Source of the DNA: Arcobacter venerupis
Lineage (GTDB): Bacteria > Campylobacterota > Campylobacteria > Campylobacterales > Arcobacteraceae
Assembly: GCF_013201665.1 (NCBI RefSeq)
Contig: NZ_CP053840.1
Span: forward strand, 2,294,001-2,358,000
Length of the DNA: 64,000 nt
Reading direction: 5' to 3'
The position numbers and the translations under genes were made by a program. The notes under the pieces were generated by a model. It did no database searches. It worked only from the letters and a program-made list of their open reading frames with translations, and had not been told where the DNA came from. Each line of letters opens with the position of its first letter. Within the stretch, counting starts at the first letter, position 1. Of this stretch, positions 53,172 through 61,887 are shown in pieces.

Positions 53172-53471
53172 ATGTCAAAACCAATTGATAAAACAAATAT
53201 CTTAAATTATTTAAAAGAGCATTATTCTGAATTCAAAAATAAATATAATGTTGAACAGATAGGACTATTTGGAAGTTATGCAAGAGATGAAGCGACAGAA
53301 AATAGCGATATAGATATTTTTGTAAAAATGAAACCATCATTATTTGATATGGTAGCAATAAAAGAACAAATAGAAAATGACTTGGATAGAAAAGTAGATA
53401 TTATAAGAGAACATAAAAATATTAAACCAATATTTCTTAAAATGATTCAAAAAGATTTAATATATGCATAA
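53172..53471 (+). CDS. MntA-type minimal nucleotidyltransferase
   Basis: 99 residues. The nucleotidyltransferase motif GLFGSYARDEATENSDIDIF (GSYAR-x7-SDID) is intact, with a third acidic residue in RKVDIIRE. In HEPN/MNT toxin-antitoxin pairs, MntA AMPylates and silences the HEPN RNase. The last residues overlap the start of a HEPN-like frame, so the pair is coupled. The partner is shortened (next entry), so this antitoxin may be a leftover. Confidence 0.88.
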   Translation: MSKPIDKTNILNYLKEHYSEFKNKYNVEQIGLFGSYARDEATENSDIDIFVKMKPSLFDMVAIKEQIENDLDRKVDIIREHKNIKPIFLKMIQKDLIYA

Positions 53472-53628
53472 TGAACAAAAAGAGATGATTATTTCTACAC
53501 TTGAAGATATTAAATACTATTTAGAACTAATTCAAAAAAGAGCAAAAAATATCAATTCAAGTGATGATTTCTTAGAAAATGAAAACGGACTTGAAACTAC
53601 AATTAAAATAATAAAAGATATAAAATAA
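53464..53628 (+). pseudogene. Truncated HEPN (DUF86-like) partner of MntA
   Basis: 54 codons: MHNEQKEMIISTLEDIKYYL and an ELIQKRAKNI helix, ending TTIKIIKDIK. The opening resembles HEPN toxins of this type, but the usual length is about 110-140, and the RNase motif RX4HXY that should come later is absent. No continuation in any frame was seen downstream. Likely a dead toxin. Start ATG 53464 overlaps the mntA end by 8 bp. Confidence 0.6.
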
Positions 53629-53751
53629 AAATTTATTTTGATAGATATTCTTTTTGAATTCAATCTCATCAAATGGGATTGAATCAAAAAATTTATCTAG
53701 CATCTATTTTTCACGGTAATTATTACGGTATTTTAAAATTCATTCAAATTA

Positions 53752-53774
53752 AAAGCCCTAAAAAATAGGCTTTA
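53752..53774. terminator. Hairpin near the right edge of the ssrA island
   Basis: AAAGCCCTA / TAGGCTTT with an A-rich loop (one bulge). No strong T-tract. The rest of 53629-53797 is AT-rich with two ACGGTA motifs (53713, 53725). Confidence 0.4.
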
Positions 53775-53797
53775 GAATAACTTTGGATGGAGCACAT

Positions 53798-53810
53798 CTC
53801 CACCAATACT
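53798..53810. other. Right att repeat of the ssrA island
   Basis: Second copy of TCTCCACCAATAC, identical over 13 bases to the tmRNA 3' end. Sequence on either side differs. Confidence 0.6.
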
Positions 53811-53826
53811 TTTTATAAAAATAGAT

Positions 53827-53849
53827 ACCCTAAAAAGGGTTTTCTTTTT
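53827..53849 (+). terminator. Terminator, probably the original one of ssrA
   Basis: ACCCT-AAAA-AGGGT followed by TTTCTTTTT, 17 bp beyond the right att copy. Removing the island would put it just after tmRNA. The remaining gap to 54041 shows no gene. Confidence 0.7.
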
Positions 53850-54041
53850 ACTTTATTTGTTAAATATTTCACAATTAATATATCTTTATTTTTTATCCCT
53901 TATTTCATTAATTCATCTTTTGTAAATTTAAATTTTCTTCTTCACTTAAACTCTTATGTATAAAACCCTATAGTAGCTTTTTATTTTTTTTTCTATTTTT
54001 TTTAGTACATCAAAAAAAATATATTACAAAACAACTTTTAA

Positions 54042-55247
54042 TTATGCTTTTTCTTTTTTATATGTATAAAATGCTGTTACACTTGCCATAAGTGTGGCAA
54101 CTGCTAAAATGATTGCACTAAACACAAAGGTAATTTCATAACCGTAAATATCAAAAAGTAAACCTCCACCTGCTGCGCCTACTGTAATAGCCAATTGTAC
54201 AATTGCAACCATCAATCCTCCACCAGCCTCTGTATCGTTTGGTAAAGTTTTACTAAGCCATGTCCACCATGCAACAGGAGCTGATGTTCCCAAAAGTCCC
54301 CAAAAACTCATAAGAATAAATACAGCTAATAAAGAATCTCCAAAATAAAGAAGAGAGATAACAATCAACATCATTAAAAAAGGAATGACAATGAGTAAAC
54401 TATAAAGTCTTGTTTTTAAAATATTCCCAATAATAAAAGTTCCTATAAGACCTGATAAACCCATAGCTAATAAAATAAGTGATAGTGTTTCAACATCTAC
54501 ACCTGTGTGTATTTCTAGAAAAGGTCTAAGATAAGTAAATAGTGCAAACTGTCCCATGAAAAAGAACATGGTTGAAAGCATTCCTAAAGTTACTTTCCAT
54601 TGTTTTAAAAGTTTAAATACACTACTGAGTTTTGGTCTATGTCCATATGAATGCCGTGCAGGCAAGTGTGGCATACTTTTATATTGCCAGACAAAAGTAA
54701 TAACAGCAACTGGAACAATACAAAAAAATGCACCTCTCCAACCAATAATTCCACCAAGATAACTTCCTAATGGTGCTGCAACTGTAGTTGCTAAGGCATT
54801 TCCACCATTTAAAATAGCTAATGCCTTTGGTACAATTTCTTTAGGTACAAGACGCATAATTGTAGCAGCTGACATAGACCAAAAACCACCAATACAAATA
54901 CCTAAAACAGCACGGCCAATCATTAGTATATTTGAATCAGGAGCAAATGCAACCATTATTCCTGATACACCCATTAAGGCTGTAAAAAAAAGCAATACAC
55001 TTCGTCTATCTGTATGTCCAATAATTGATGTAATAAAAAGGCTCGTAACTAATGCAAATAGCCCTGATATTGATATAGATTGTCCCGCATGACCTTCTGT
55101 GATTGCTAACTCAGCGGCTATTGGTGTTAGTAAACTTACTGGCATAAATTCTGATGCAACTAAAACCATTGCACATAATGACATCGCCCAAACTGCTCCC
55201 CAAAGTGGAATAGTAGACTCTTCATTAATTTTTATTCTTTTCTTCAT
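54042..55247 (-). CDS. NepI-like MFS efflux transporter
   Basis: 401 residues with 12 predicted membrane helices. The stretch FMPVSLLTPIAAELAITEG, IIGHTDRRSVLLFF, GRAVLGICIGGFWSMSA and TIMRLVPKEIVPKALAI closely follows the purine ribonucleoside efflux protein NepI of E. coli. Substrate in this organism is unverified. Last gene of a minus-strand operon behind the dehydrogenase and cyclophilin-like genes, opposite an AraC regulator. Confidence 0.82.
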   Translation of the reverse strand: MKKRIKINEESTIPLWGAVWAMSLCAMVLVASEFMPVSLLTPIAAELAITEGHAGQSISISGLFALVTSLFITSIIGHTDRRSVLLFFTALMGVSGIMVAFAPDSNILMIGRAVLGICIGGFWSMSAATIMRLVPKEIVPKALAILNGGNALATTVAAPLGSYLGGIIGWRGAFFCIVPVAVITFVWQYKSMPHLPARHSYGHRPKLSSVFKLLKQWKVTLGMLSTMFFFMGQFALFTYLRPFLEIHTGVDVETLSLILLAMGLSGLIGTFIIGNILKTRLYSLLIVIPFLMMLIVISLLYFGDSLLAVFILMSFWGLLGTSAPVAWWTWLSKTLPNDTEAGGGLMVAIVQLAITVGAAGGGLLFDIYGYEITFVFSAIILAVATLMASVTAFYTYKKEKA

Positions 55248-55307
55248 ATCTTTCCTAATGATATTTTATAATTTATTTATTATGTGAATTTATATAATGT
55301 AAATGAA

Positions 55308-55757
55308 TCATTTAGATTCAAATATAATAGTAACCTCATCCAAACCAAGAGCTTCTTCTAAACCATTAAGGTCATCAATATGACCTATTTTGGTATAACT
55401 ATATGGTGTAGGAAATGTTTTATAAAAAAGTACTAAAGTATTTGAACTCCATATCATCAAATCCCCAGAATGTATAGTTTTAGGTTTTGATGAGTTTGTT
55501 GGTAAGTTATGTGAAAAATCAAAATATTTTTCATTTCCATTTAGTTCATTCATGTTCAATGTAAGTGGTAGCATCTTTTTTAATTCTTTAACTGTTTCAT
55601 TTTCATCTAGTGTTGCAATAAACACTTTTGAACCTATTGTAATTTTAATTTTATCACTCATATTCTCTTCTTTCTGTTTTATTTCATTTGCAGATATTCC
55701 CATAAAACTTTGCGAAAATAGTAATATTAAAAAAATGACTGATAGTTTTCGCTTCAT
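55308..55757 (-). CDS. Cyclophilin-like fold protein with signal peptide
   Basis: 149 residues from ATG 55757. Residues 1-22 (MKRKLSVIFLILLFSQSF then MGIS) form a Sec signal. The core, beginning MSDKIKITIGSKVFIATLDE at 55661, is a cyclophilin-like (DUF369-type) domain ending GHIDDLNGLEEALG and VTIIFE. In most relatives the protein starts at about that internal Met, so export is an added feature. It sits between the dehydrogenase and the exporter. The function of the family is unknown. Confidence 0.7.
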   Translation of the reverse strand: MKRKLSVIFLILLFSQSFMGISANEIKQKEENMSDKIKITIGSKVFIATLDENETVKELKKMLPLTLNMNELNGNEKYFDFSHNLPTNSSKPKTIHSGDLMIWSSNTLVLFYKTFPTPYSYTKIGHIDDLNGLEEALGLDEVTIIFESK

Positions 55758-55775
55758 TCTTGATACCAAAAAAAT

Positions 55776-56939
55776 TTAAATTGTTGCTGTATCAATTACG
55801 TATCTATAACGTGCTTTTTTATTTTCAACATCTTTCCAAGCTTGAGTTATCTCATGAGCTTGAATAATTTGAATTTCAGGTAATATTTTATTCTCTGCAC
55901 AGTAATTAACAAGTTCTTGAGTCTCTTTCATTCCTCCAATAAGTGAAGCATTAAAGTTAACTCTACTTGCTGATAATCCAAGATTATTTAAAGTGATTTG
56001 GAAATTCTCAGGCATACCAACTTGAGTGAAAAAACCGTATGGTTTTACAACAGAAGCATATGCTGCCACATCAAATTGATAGGGGATTGTAGAAATCATA
56101 TAATCCATTTGTCCTAGATATTCTTCAAATTTTTCATTACTATCAACTACAATTACTTCTTTTGCTCCAAATGATTTAATATCTTTAATTTTATCTGCTG
56201 ATGTTGTGAAAGCATAAACCTCTGCACCTTTTGAAACTGCTAGTTTTACAGCCATATGCCCTAATCCACCAATTCCTGCAACTGCAACTTTATCACCCTT
56301 ATTAATATTAGCCTTCATAATTGGCGAATATGTAGTAATTCCTGCACAAAGAAGTGGTGCAGCTTCTTGGAAACTGATATTTGAAGGAAGATGCACTGCA
56401 AAATGGTCTCTTACAACAATATGAGTTGAATAACCACCTTGTGTAATTCCACTTGGTTCTCTTTTATCTGGAAATCCATAAGTAAACAATGTATCTGATT
56501 GATACTGTTCTTCATTTTCACAAGTAGTACAGCCATCAACCATACAACCAACACCTGCTCTATCTCCAACTTTAAAATTAATCACATTTTTTCCAACTTG
56601 TATAACAACACCTGCAATCTCATGTCCTGGAACTTGTGGATATTGTTGTTTTCTCCAATGTCCTTTTTCTTGATGAATATCTGAATGACAAATACTTGCA
56701 GCCTTAATCTCAATTAAAATATCATTATTACCTACTGCTCTTCTTTCAAACTCCCATGGTTTGATTACACCTGATTCATCAAATGCAGCGTAAGCTTTTG
56801 TTTTTATTGTTTTATTCATTATATATCCTTTTTCATTTGCTAAAATATCTGCTGGCTTATAAAAAACTAAACCTGCACCAAGCATTGCCATTTTTTTAAT
56901 AAAGTCTCTTCTTAATTGTTCATTTTTAAAATATTTCAT
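55776..56939 (-). CDS. YahK-like zinc alcohol dehydrogenase with Tat-type extension
   Basis: 387 residues from ATG 56939, or 347 from an internal ATG at 56819; both have good ribosome sites (AAGGTG, AAGGAT). The longer form carries a twin-arginine motif LRRDFIKK and hydrophobic stretch, so it may be exported. Catalytic zinc ligands are Cys84 (SICHSD) and His106 (PGHE), then Cys in LLCAGITTYS. The NAD(P) site is AGIGGLGHMAVKLA. Only two of four structural zinc cysteines remain (DGCTTC, then EEQYQ instead of EQYC). First gene of the operon; AraC gene divergent. Confidence 0.85.
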   Translation of the reverse strand: MKYFKNEQLRRDFIKKMAMLGAGLVFYKPADILANEKGYIMNKTIKTKAYAAFDESGVIKPWEFERRAVGNNDILIEIKAASICHSDIHQEKGHWRKQQYPQVPGHEIAGVVIQVGKNVINFKVGDRAGVGCMVDGCTTCENEEQYQSDTLFTYGFPDKREPSGITQGGYSTHIVVRDHFAVHLPSNISFQEAAPLLCAGITTYSPIMKANINKGDKVAVAGIGGLGHMAVKLAVSKGAEVYAFTTSADKIKDIKSFGAKEVIVVDSNEKFEEYLGQMDYMISTIPYQFDVAAYASVVKPYGFFTQVGMPENFQITLNNLGLSASRVNFNASLIGGMKETQELVNYCAENKILPEIQIIQAHEITQAWKDVENKKARYRYVIDTATI

Positions 56940-57030
56940 AGGTACACCTTTTCATCTTCATAAATAAAGCTTTATTTTATATTATAGTTAACATAATAAA
57001 AATTAACTAGAACATTAATCCATACTACTT

Positions 57031-57130
57031 GCCTAATTCTATAGATTTATAATATTTAATTTTTTATTTGGATAATTAGGCATGAATTTTAGAGTTTTTA
57101 TGTAGTGATATTGTTGATATTCTTATATAA
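57031..57130 (+). promoter_or_regulatory. Divergent promoter region with inverted repeat
   Basis: GCCTAATT (57031-57038) and AATTAGGC (57074-57081) form a spaced inverted repeat. A TATAAT box lies at 57125-57130 before the AraC gene. It could be a binding site for that regulator. Confidence 0.35.
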
Positions 57131-57157
57131 TTTATCTATAAATAAAAGGATTAAGGT

Positions 57158-58039
57158 ATGGGTAAAGCTTTCGAAGAATATAGGAATGAAATGATTAATT
57201 TAATTACTAAATATAAATTTGAAGGCGATTTCCAAAGTCAAATCCCAAATCTTGATTTTTATTTTTCTAAAACTCTTTCAGAACAAATCAGTATTATGTA
57301 TGAACCTTCAATTTGCATAATACTCCAAGGTGCGAAAGATGTAATTTTTGCTAACAAATTATATAACTACAATGAAAAAGATTATTTAATATCTTCAACA
57401 CATTTACCTGCAAGAATAAGAATAAGTGAAGCTTCAAAGGAAAAACCTTATATATCATTAAGAATAAAATTTAGCCTTAAAGATATTCATGAAGTACTTA
57501 AAAATATAAATTCTCCAATAATACAAATTGATACACAAGCCGAAAAAGGTTTATGTTTTAATGAAATAAATATTGAATTCTATGAATCAATTTACAGACT
57601 TGTTAAATTATTAGAAAGAGAAAAAAATGATATTGATTTTTTATATCCTCTTATGATTAAAGAAATTCTTTTTAATTTACTTAAAAGTAAATCAGGATAT
57701 TTCATTAGAAAATTTTCAATGGAAGGAACAGTATCAAATAAAATTGCTCAAACAGTTAGTCTAATAAAAGAGAATTTTGATAAAAAACTAAATATAAAAG
57801 AATTAGCAGATAATATTGAGATGAGTGAATCTTCTTTGTATCAACATTTTAAAACTATTACATCAATGTCTCCTATTCAATTTCAGAAAAAACTTCGTCT
57901 TGATGAAGCAAAACAACTTTTACTTTTACAAAATAAAGAAGTTCATGAAATAGCATTTCAAGTAGGATATGAAAGTCCTTCACAATTTAGTAGAGAATTT
58001 TCAAGAATGTTTGGGATGACACCTAGTTCAATGATTTAG
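57158..58039 (+). CDS. AraC-family transcriptional regulator
   Basis: 293 residues. The N-terminal AraC_N-type effector domain includes YEPSICIILQGAKDVIFANK. The C-terminal double helix-turn-helix has LNIKELADNIEMSESSLYQH, TSMSPIQFQKKLRLDEAKQL and VGYESPSQFSREFSRMFGMT. Divergent from the dehydrogenase/cyclophilin-like/exporter operon, and a probable activator of it, as in similar arrangements across proteobacteria. AAGG precedes the ATG. Confidence 0.9.
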   Translation: MGKAFEEYRNEMINLITKYKFEGDFQSQIPNLDFYFSKTLSEQISIMYEPSICIILQGAKDVIFANKLYNYNEKDYLISSTHLPARIRISEASKEKPYISLRIKFSLKDIHEVLKNINSPIIQIDTQAEKGLCFNEINIEFYESIYRLVKLLEREKNDIDFLYPLMIKEILFNLLKSKSGYFIRKFSMEGTVSNKIAQTVSLIKENFDKKLNIKELADNIEMSESSLYQHFKTITSMSPIQFQKKLRLDEAKQLLLLQNKEVHEIAFQVGYESPSQFSREFSRMFGMTPSSMI

Positions 58040-58346
58040 AATTATATTGGTAATAATTTTTAAATTCTATAGCAATTAGAGTAAAGCCCTAGATATAGGC
58101 TTAATACAACTTTTGATGATAGTTGTAATTCTAGAAAAAGGTTCTAGATTGTTAACAAAAGAAAAAAAAAGCATTTTTAAATTTCCAAAATACTTAAGAA
58201 AATTTTCATATATACTTACTAAAGATTTAAAATAATTCTAAAAATTTTATATTTATATTACTTTATTTCCAATCTTTTCCTTGCATTTAGAAAAGTAATG
58301 ATAATTAAGTGCTATAATTCGCCAAACTCAAGAAAAAGGAATTAAA
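58040..58346. other. Gene-free gap of 307 bases
   Basis: AT-rich. It contains a small hairpin (AGCCCTAGATATAGGCTT near 58087) with no T-tract and a homopolymer A run. No gene seen. AAAAGGA at its end is the ribosome site of yaeQ. Confidence 0.6.
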
Positions 58347-58877
58347 TTGTCCACAAAATCGACAATCCATAAAGCATTTTTGAATATTGCTAACATGGAT
58401 ACGAATTATTATAATGAACACAATTTAACACTAGCTTTACATCCTAGTGAAACTGAATTACGTTTAATGGTACGAATTGTTGCATTTATTTTAAATGCTA
58501 GTGAAGACTTAGTATTTTGCAAAGGTATCGCAGAAGACGATGAGCCTGATTTATGGGAAAAAGATTATGGTAATGATATAAAGTTATGGATAGATGTAGG
58601 TCAACCAGATGAAAAAAGAATCAAAAAAGCCTGTAGTAGATCTGAAAAAGTAATCATTTATACTTATCAAGAAAATATGTCAATTCCTTGGCTTAAACAA
58701 TTAGAAAAAAGTATTAATAGATTTAAAAATCTTTCTGTTATTCACCTTGAACTTCCAGAAGATATTGAAGATTTAGTCAAAAGAAGTATGACTTTACAAT
58801 GCAATATTACAGATGAAGAGTTAACTTTAATTACAGACAATAAAAGTTTAATTGTTACTCAAAAACACCATAATTAG
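58347..58877 (+). CDS. yaeQ: YaeQ family protein
   Basis: 176 residues from TTG 58347 with AAAAGGA upstream. Family landmarks are HPSETELRLMVRIVAFIL, DEPDLWEKDYGNDIKLWIDV, GQPDEKRIKKACSRSEKV and VIHLELPED. YaeQ has a compact PD-(D/E)xK-like fold; its activity is unknown. A clear terminator follows. Monocistronic. Confidence 0.92.
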   Translation: MSTKSTIHKAFLNIANMDTNYYNEHNLTLALHPSETELRLMVRIVAFILNASEDLVFCKGIAEDDEPDLWEKDYGNDIKLWIDVGQPDEKRIKKACSRSEKVIIYTYQENMSIPWLKQLEKSINRFKNLSVIHLELPEDIEDLVKRSMTLQCNITDEELTLITDNKSLIVTQKHHN

Positions 58878-58884
58878 AATTATA

Positions 58885-58937
58885 AAAGATATTTTTAATA
58901 TCGATTTGAATCGATACTATAAATATCTTTCTTTTTT
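58885..58937 (+). terminator. Terminator after yaeQ
   Basis: Outer arms AAAGATATTT / AAATATCTTT and inner ATCGATT / AATCGAT, followed by CTTTTTT on the plus strand. It lies between two convergent genes. Confidence 0.85.
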
Positions 58938-59100
58938 ATTCTGTTGCTTCATGAATAGCTTCTTTCGTAGAATCATAGGCTTTCCCAGTAGTTTCTTTCG
59001 TTGCTTTCCATGCATCACTACTATCTTTTTTTATACCATACCATGTTGCACAACCTTGAAAAGTAAGCAATAAAATAATTAATAATATAGATTTTTTCAT
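58936..59100 (-). CDS. Small lipoprotein
   Basis: 54 residues: MKKSILLIILLLTFQGCATW with lipobox LTFQGC, then a short polar helix-rich tail (SSDAWKATKETTGKAYDSTK). Expected to be lipidated at the Cys. Similar small Thr/Lys-rich lipoproteins are often entericidin-like or stress-related; no specific function can be given. Confidence 0.8.
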   Translation of the reverse strand: MKKSILLIILLLTFQGCATWYGIKKDSSDAWKATKETTGKAYDSTKEAIHEATE

Positions 59101-59215
59101 TATAAACTCCAAATTTTTTATATTTATGTTGTTATTTTATCTTAGAAAAAATTAAAAACAATTTTTTAGGCTTAATATGATTTTAGATACAATTCCAAAA
59201 AAAATTAGGATTATT

Positions 59216-60367
59216 ATGAGTGAACAAATAGAAACATCTTTATGCCATATTGCATCTTTTGCACCTTTTGAAGATGTAAGTGGTGCTTCACATTTTCCAA
59301 TTTACAACACTGGAACATTTGATTTAAAAAAACAAACTGGCGATAAAATTTATGATTATACAAGAAGTGATAATCCAACAAGAGAAGTTTTAGAAAACCT
59401 ATTTACTCACGTAGAAGGAGGAGCTGGATGTGTTTGTACGCACACAGGAATTGCTTGTGTATCTTTATTATTTGAAACTGTTTTAAAAGCAAACTCTCAT
59501 ATTTTAGTGGAAGCTGATTGTTATGGTGGAACTTTTAGATTATTGAAAATCTTTAAAGAAAAATACAATATAACAGTTCATTTTGCAGATTTTTTAGATT
59601 TTGAAATGTTAGAACATATCTTAAAAACAAATCCTATTGATTTAGTTTTATGTGAAAGTCCAACAAATCCAGGACTTAAAATCATTGATTTAAAAGAAAT
59701 TGCACAACTTTCTCATAAATATGAAGCTTTATTTGCTGTTGATAATTCACTTGCAACTTTTATTTCTCAAAGACCTTTAGATTTAGGAGCTGATTTTTCT
59801 TTATTTTCAACTACAAAATATATTTCAGGTCATGGAGCTGTAGTTGCTGGGGCAATAGTTGCAAAAACTAAAGAGTTATCACAACAAATTCACTACTATG
59901 CAAATGCTCATGGAAGAAGCCAAAATCCAATGGATGTGTATTTAATAACTCTTGGAATTCCAACACTAAAAGTGAGAATGGTTGAACATGAAAAAAACTC
60001 TATTATAATTGCAAAATTCCTAGAAGAGCAAGATTACATAATAAAAGTAACTCACCCTGCTTTAGAATCTCATCCTCAATATGAATTAGCAAAAAAACAG
60101 ATGAAATTTATTCCAGGTGTTTTTTGTGTAGATTTCAATAGTGTTGAATTAGCTGAAAAATTTATTGAAAATACAAAAATATTTGGGGAAAAATGTTCAT
60201 TTGGAAGTCCAGATAGTAGAGTTGAAATTCCTGCAAAAATTTCCCACGCATCTTTTTCAAAAGAAGAACTTGCAGCTATTGGGATTAGTGATAGTACAGT
60301 TAGATTTTCTATTGGTTTAGAAAGTGTAGAAGATTTAATAGAAGATATAAAACAAGCTGTAAAGTAG
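59216..60367 (+). CDS. Cystathionine gamma-synthase / O-acylhomoserine sulfhydrylase family enzyme
   Basis: 383 residues from ATG 59216 (AGGA five bases upstream); an ATG at 59177 would add 13 unconserved residues. PLP enzyme of the Cys/Met metabolism family: DYTRSDNPTREVLENLFTHV, CESPTNPGLKIIDLKEIAQL, and LFSTTKYISGHGAVVAGAIV with the Schiff-base Lys. It forms cystathionine or homocysteine from activated homoserine; which one is not decidable from sequence. The next gene is a larger relative 11 bp downstream. Confidence 0.88.
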   Translation: MSEQIETSLCHIASFAPFEDVSGASHFPIYNTGTFDLKKQTGDKIYDYTRSDNPTREVLENLFTHVEGGAGCVCTHTGIACVSLLFETVLKANSHILVEADCYGGTFRLLKIFKEKYNITVHFADFLDFEMLEHILKTNPIDLVLCESPTNPGLKIIDLKEIAQLSHKYEALFAVDNSLATFISQRPLDLGADFSLFSTTKYISGHGAVVAGAIVAKTKELSQQIHYYANAHGRSQNPMDVYLITLGIPTLKVRMVEHEKNSIIIAKFLEEQDYIIKVTHPALESHPQYELAKKQMKFIPGVFCVDFNSVELAEKFIENTKIFGEKCSFGSPDSRVEIPAKISHASFSKEELAAIGISDSTVRFSIGLESVEDLIEDIKQAVK

Positions 60368-60378
60368 AAAAACGAAAA

Positions 60379-61878
60379 ATGAACCAAAGCCTTTTTAATC
60401 CTATTCCTTGTGGGCAAACGCTACCAGTTAATAACATTCATGCAGTTTCTGTTTCAATGCCAGAACTACAAGATGTTATTGATTATGAAGAACAAACTCC
60501 AGAGATTTTAGAAAAAATTACAAGTGCATATCCAAGATTTATTATGCATCCATATTTGAAAATTTTGGCGACTTTTATAAAAGAGAAATACAAAGTTTCA
60601 AATGCCTATGAAGTTGTACTTTTAAGTTCACAAAAAGCTGTAGATGTTGTAAGTTGCAAATATTTCATTCATAATAAAATAGAAATAAATGAACCTTTTG
60701 GAGTGATTTTAGTTCAAAATGGAACGTCACAACTGCAAAAAGTTTTAAAGTTTATTCAACATGTGGGTTATAACTTATCTTCAAGATTAGCTGAAGATTA
60801 TCTATTTGATGTTGGTTTATTAAAAGGTAAACACAAAGAAGAGTTAGATGATAAAGAAATTGCTTTTGATAATGTAATTTCATCACTTGCAAGTGATTAT
60901 AAGCAACCACAAAAAAATATTTGTTTAACTCCCTCTGGAATGAATGCAGTTTATTGTGCCTTAAGAGGATTAAGAACTATTCAAAACAAAAATGGCAAAA
61001 ATAAACTAATCCAACTTGGATGGTTATATTTAGATACTATGAATATAGTCGAGCACTATTTTGATGAAAATAAAATATTTTATGATATTAATAATTTGGA
61101 TATTGTTGAGGATTATTTAAAAACTAATGGTCATACAATTTCTGCAATAATCACAGAAATTCCAACAAATCCACTACTTCAAACTGTAGATTTACCAAGA
61201 TTAAAAAATCTGTGTTTAAAATATAATATTGTTTTAGTAATAGATGCAACTTTTGCAACACCTTTTAATATGAACTTAAAACCTTATGCAGATATTTATG
61301 TGGAATCACTAACAAAATTTGCAAGTGGAAATGCTGATGTTTTAATGGGAGCTGTTATTTTAAATGAAAATTCTAAAATATCTGCAATATCTCAAGAGTT
61401 TTTCAAACACGCCGATATGCCATATATAAAAGATATTCAAAGACTTAGTTTTGAGATAAGAAATTATGAAAAAAGAATGAAAACTATCTCGGAAAATACA
61501 AAAAAATTAGTGGAATATTTCAAAAAGACTGATTATATTGATGAGATTTTTTATTGTTTAAATCCTAAATATGCTTCAAATTATCAAAAACTTATGATTG
61601 ATGAAAACTCATATACAGGAATTGTATCAGTGACTTTTAAAAAAAATTTTAGAAAAATATATGATAAGTTAAATTTTGCGAAAGGTCCTAGTTTAGGAAC
61701 TGAATTTACACTTTTAATGCCTTATACTTATCTTGCACATTATGATTTGATTACATCACAAAAAGGTCAAGAATTTTTAAAGCAAATTGGACTTCCTGTT
61801 GAATTACTTCGTATTTCTGTTGGATGTGAAGATATAAATGAAATTATAAAAGAGTTTGAAAGAGTAAAAGAGATTTAA
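60379..61878 (+). CDS. Long-form Cys/Met-metabolism PLP enzyme
   Basis: 499 residues. The PLP domain is C-terminal: LTPSGMNAVYCALRGLRTIQ (about 185-205), TEIPTNPLLQTVDLPRLKNL and YVESLTKFASGNADVLMGAV with the Lys. An N-terminal ~180-residue extension is found in fungal-type cystathionine gamma-synthases (STR2 group) rather than in MetB. It is 11 bp after the shorter paralogue, so the two probably form one methionine-pathway operon with different substrates. Specificity is unassigned. Confidence 0.8.
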   Translation: MNQSLFNPIPCGQTLPVNNIHAVSVSMPELQDVIDYEEQTPEILEKITSAYPRFIMHPYLKILATFIKEKYKVSNAYEVVLLSSQKAVDVVSCKYFIHNKIEINEPFGVILVQNGTSQLQKVLKFIQHVGYNLSSRLAEDYLFDVGLLKGKHKEELDDKEIAFDNVISSLASDYKQPQKNICLTPSGMNAVYCALRGLRTIQNKNGKNKLIQLGWLYLDTMNIVEHYFDENKIFYDINNLDIVEDYLKTNGHTISAIITEIPTNPLLQTVDLPRLKNLCLKYNIVLVIDATFATPFNMNLKPYADIYVESLTKFASGNADVLMGAVILNENSKISAISQEFFKHADMPYIKDIQRLSFEIRNYEKRMKTISENTKKLVEYFKKTDYIDEIFYCLNPKYASNYQKLMIDENSYTGIVSVTFKKNFRKIYDKLNFAKGPSLGTEFTLLMPYTYLAHYDLITSQKGQEFLKQIGLPVELLRISVGCEDINEIIKEFERVKEI

Positions 61879-61887
61879 TCTTTTACT

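Larger units (their letters stand above)
50171..53810. mobile_element. Decayed island at the 3' end of ssrA (about 3.6 kb)
   Basis: TCTCCACCAATAC, the last bases of tmRNA plus four bases, recurs at 53798-53810. Inside are a broken P4-type integrase next to ssrA, an OLD-family nuclease, fragments, AlpA, MntA and a shortened HEPN. AATACCGTA at 50253-50261 recurs inverted at 53724-53732 as possible arm sites. The short repeat makes the boundary moderately certain. Confidence 0.7.
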
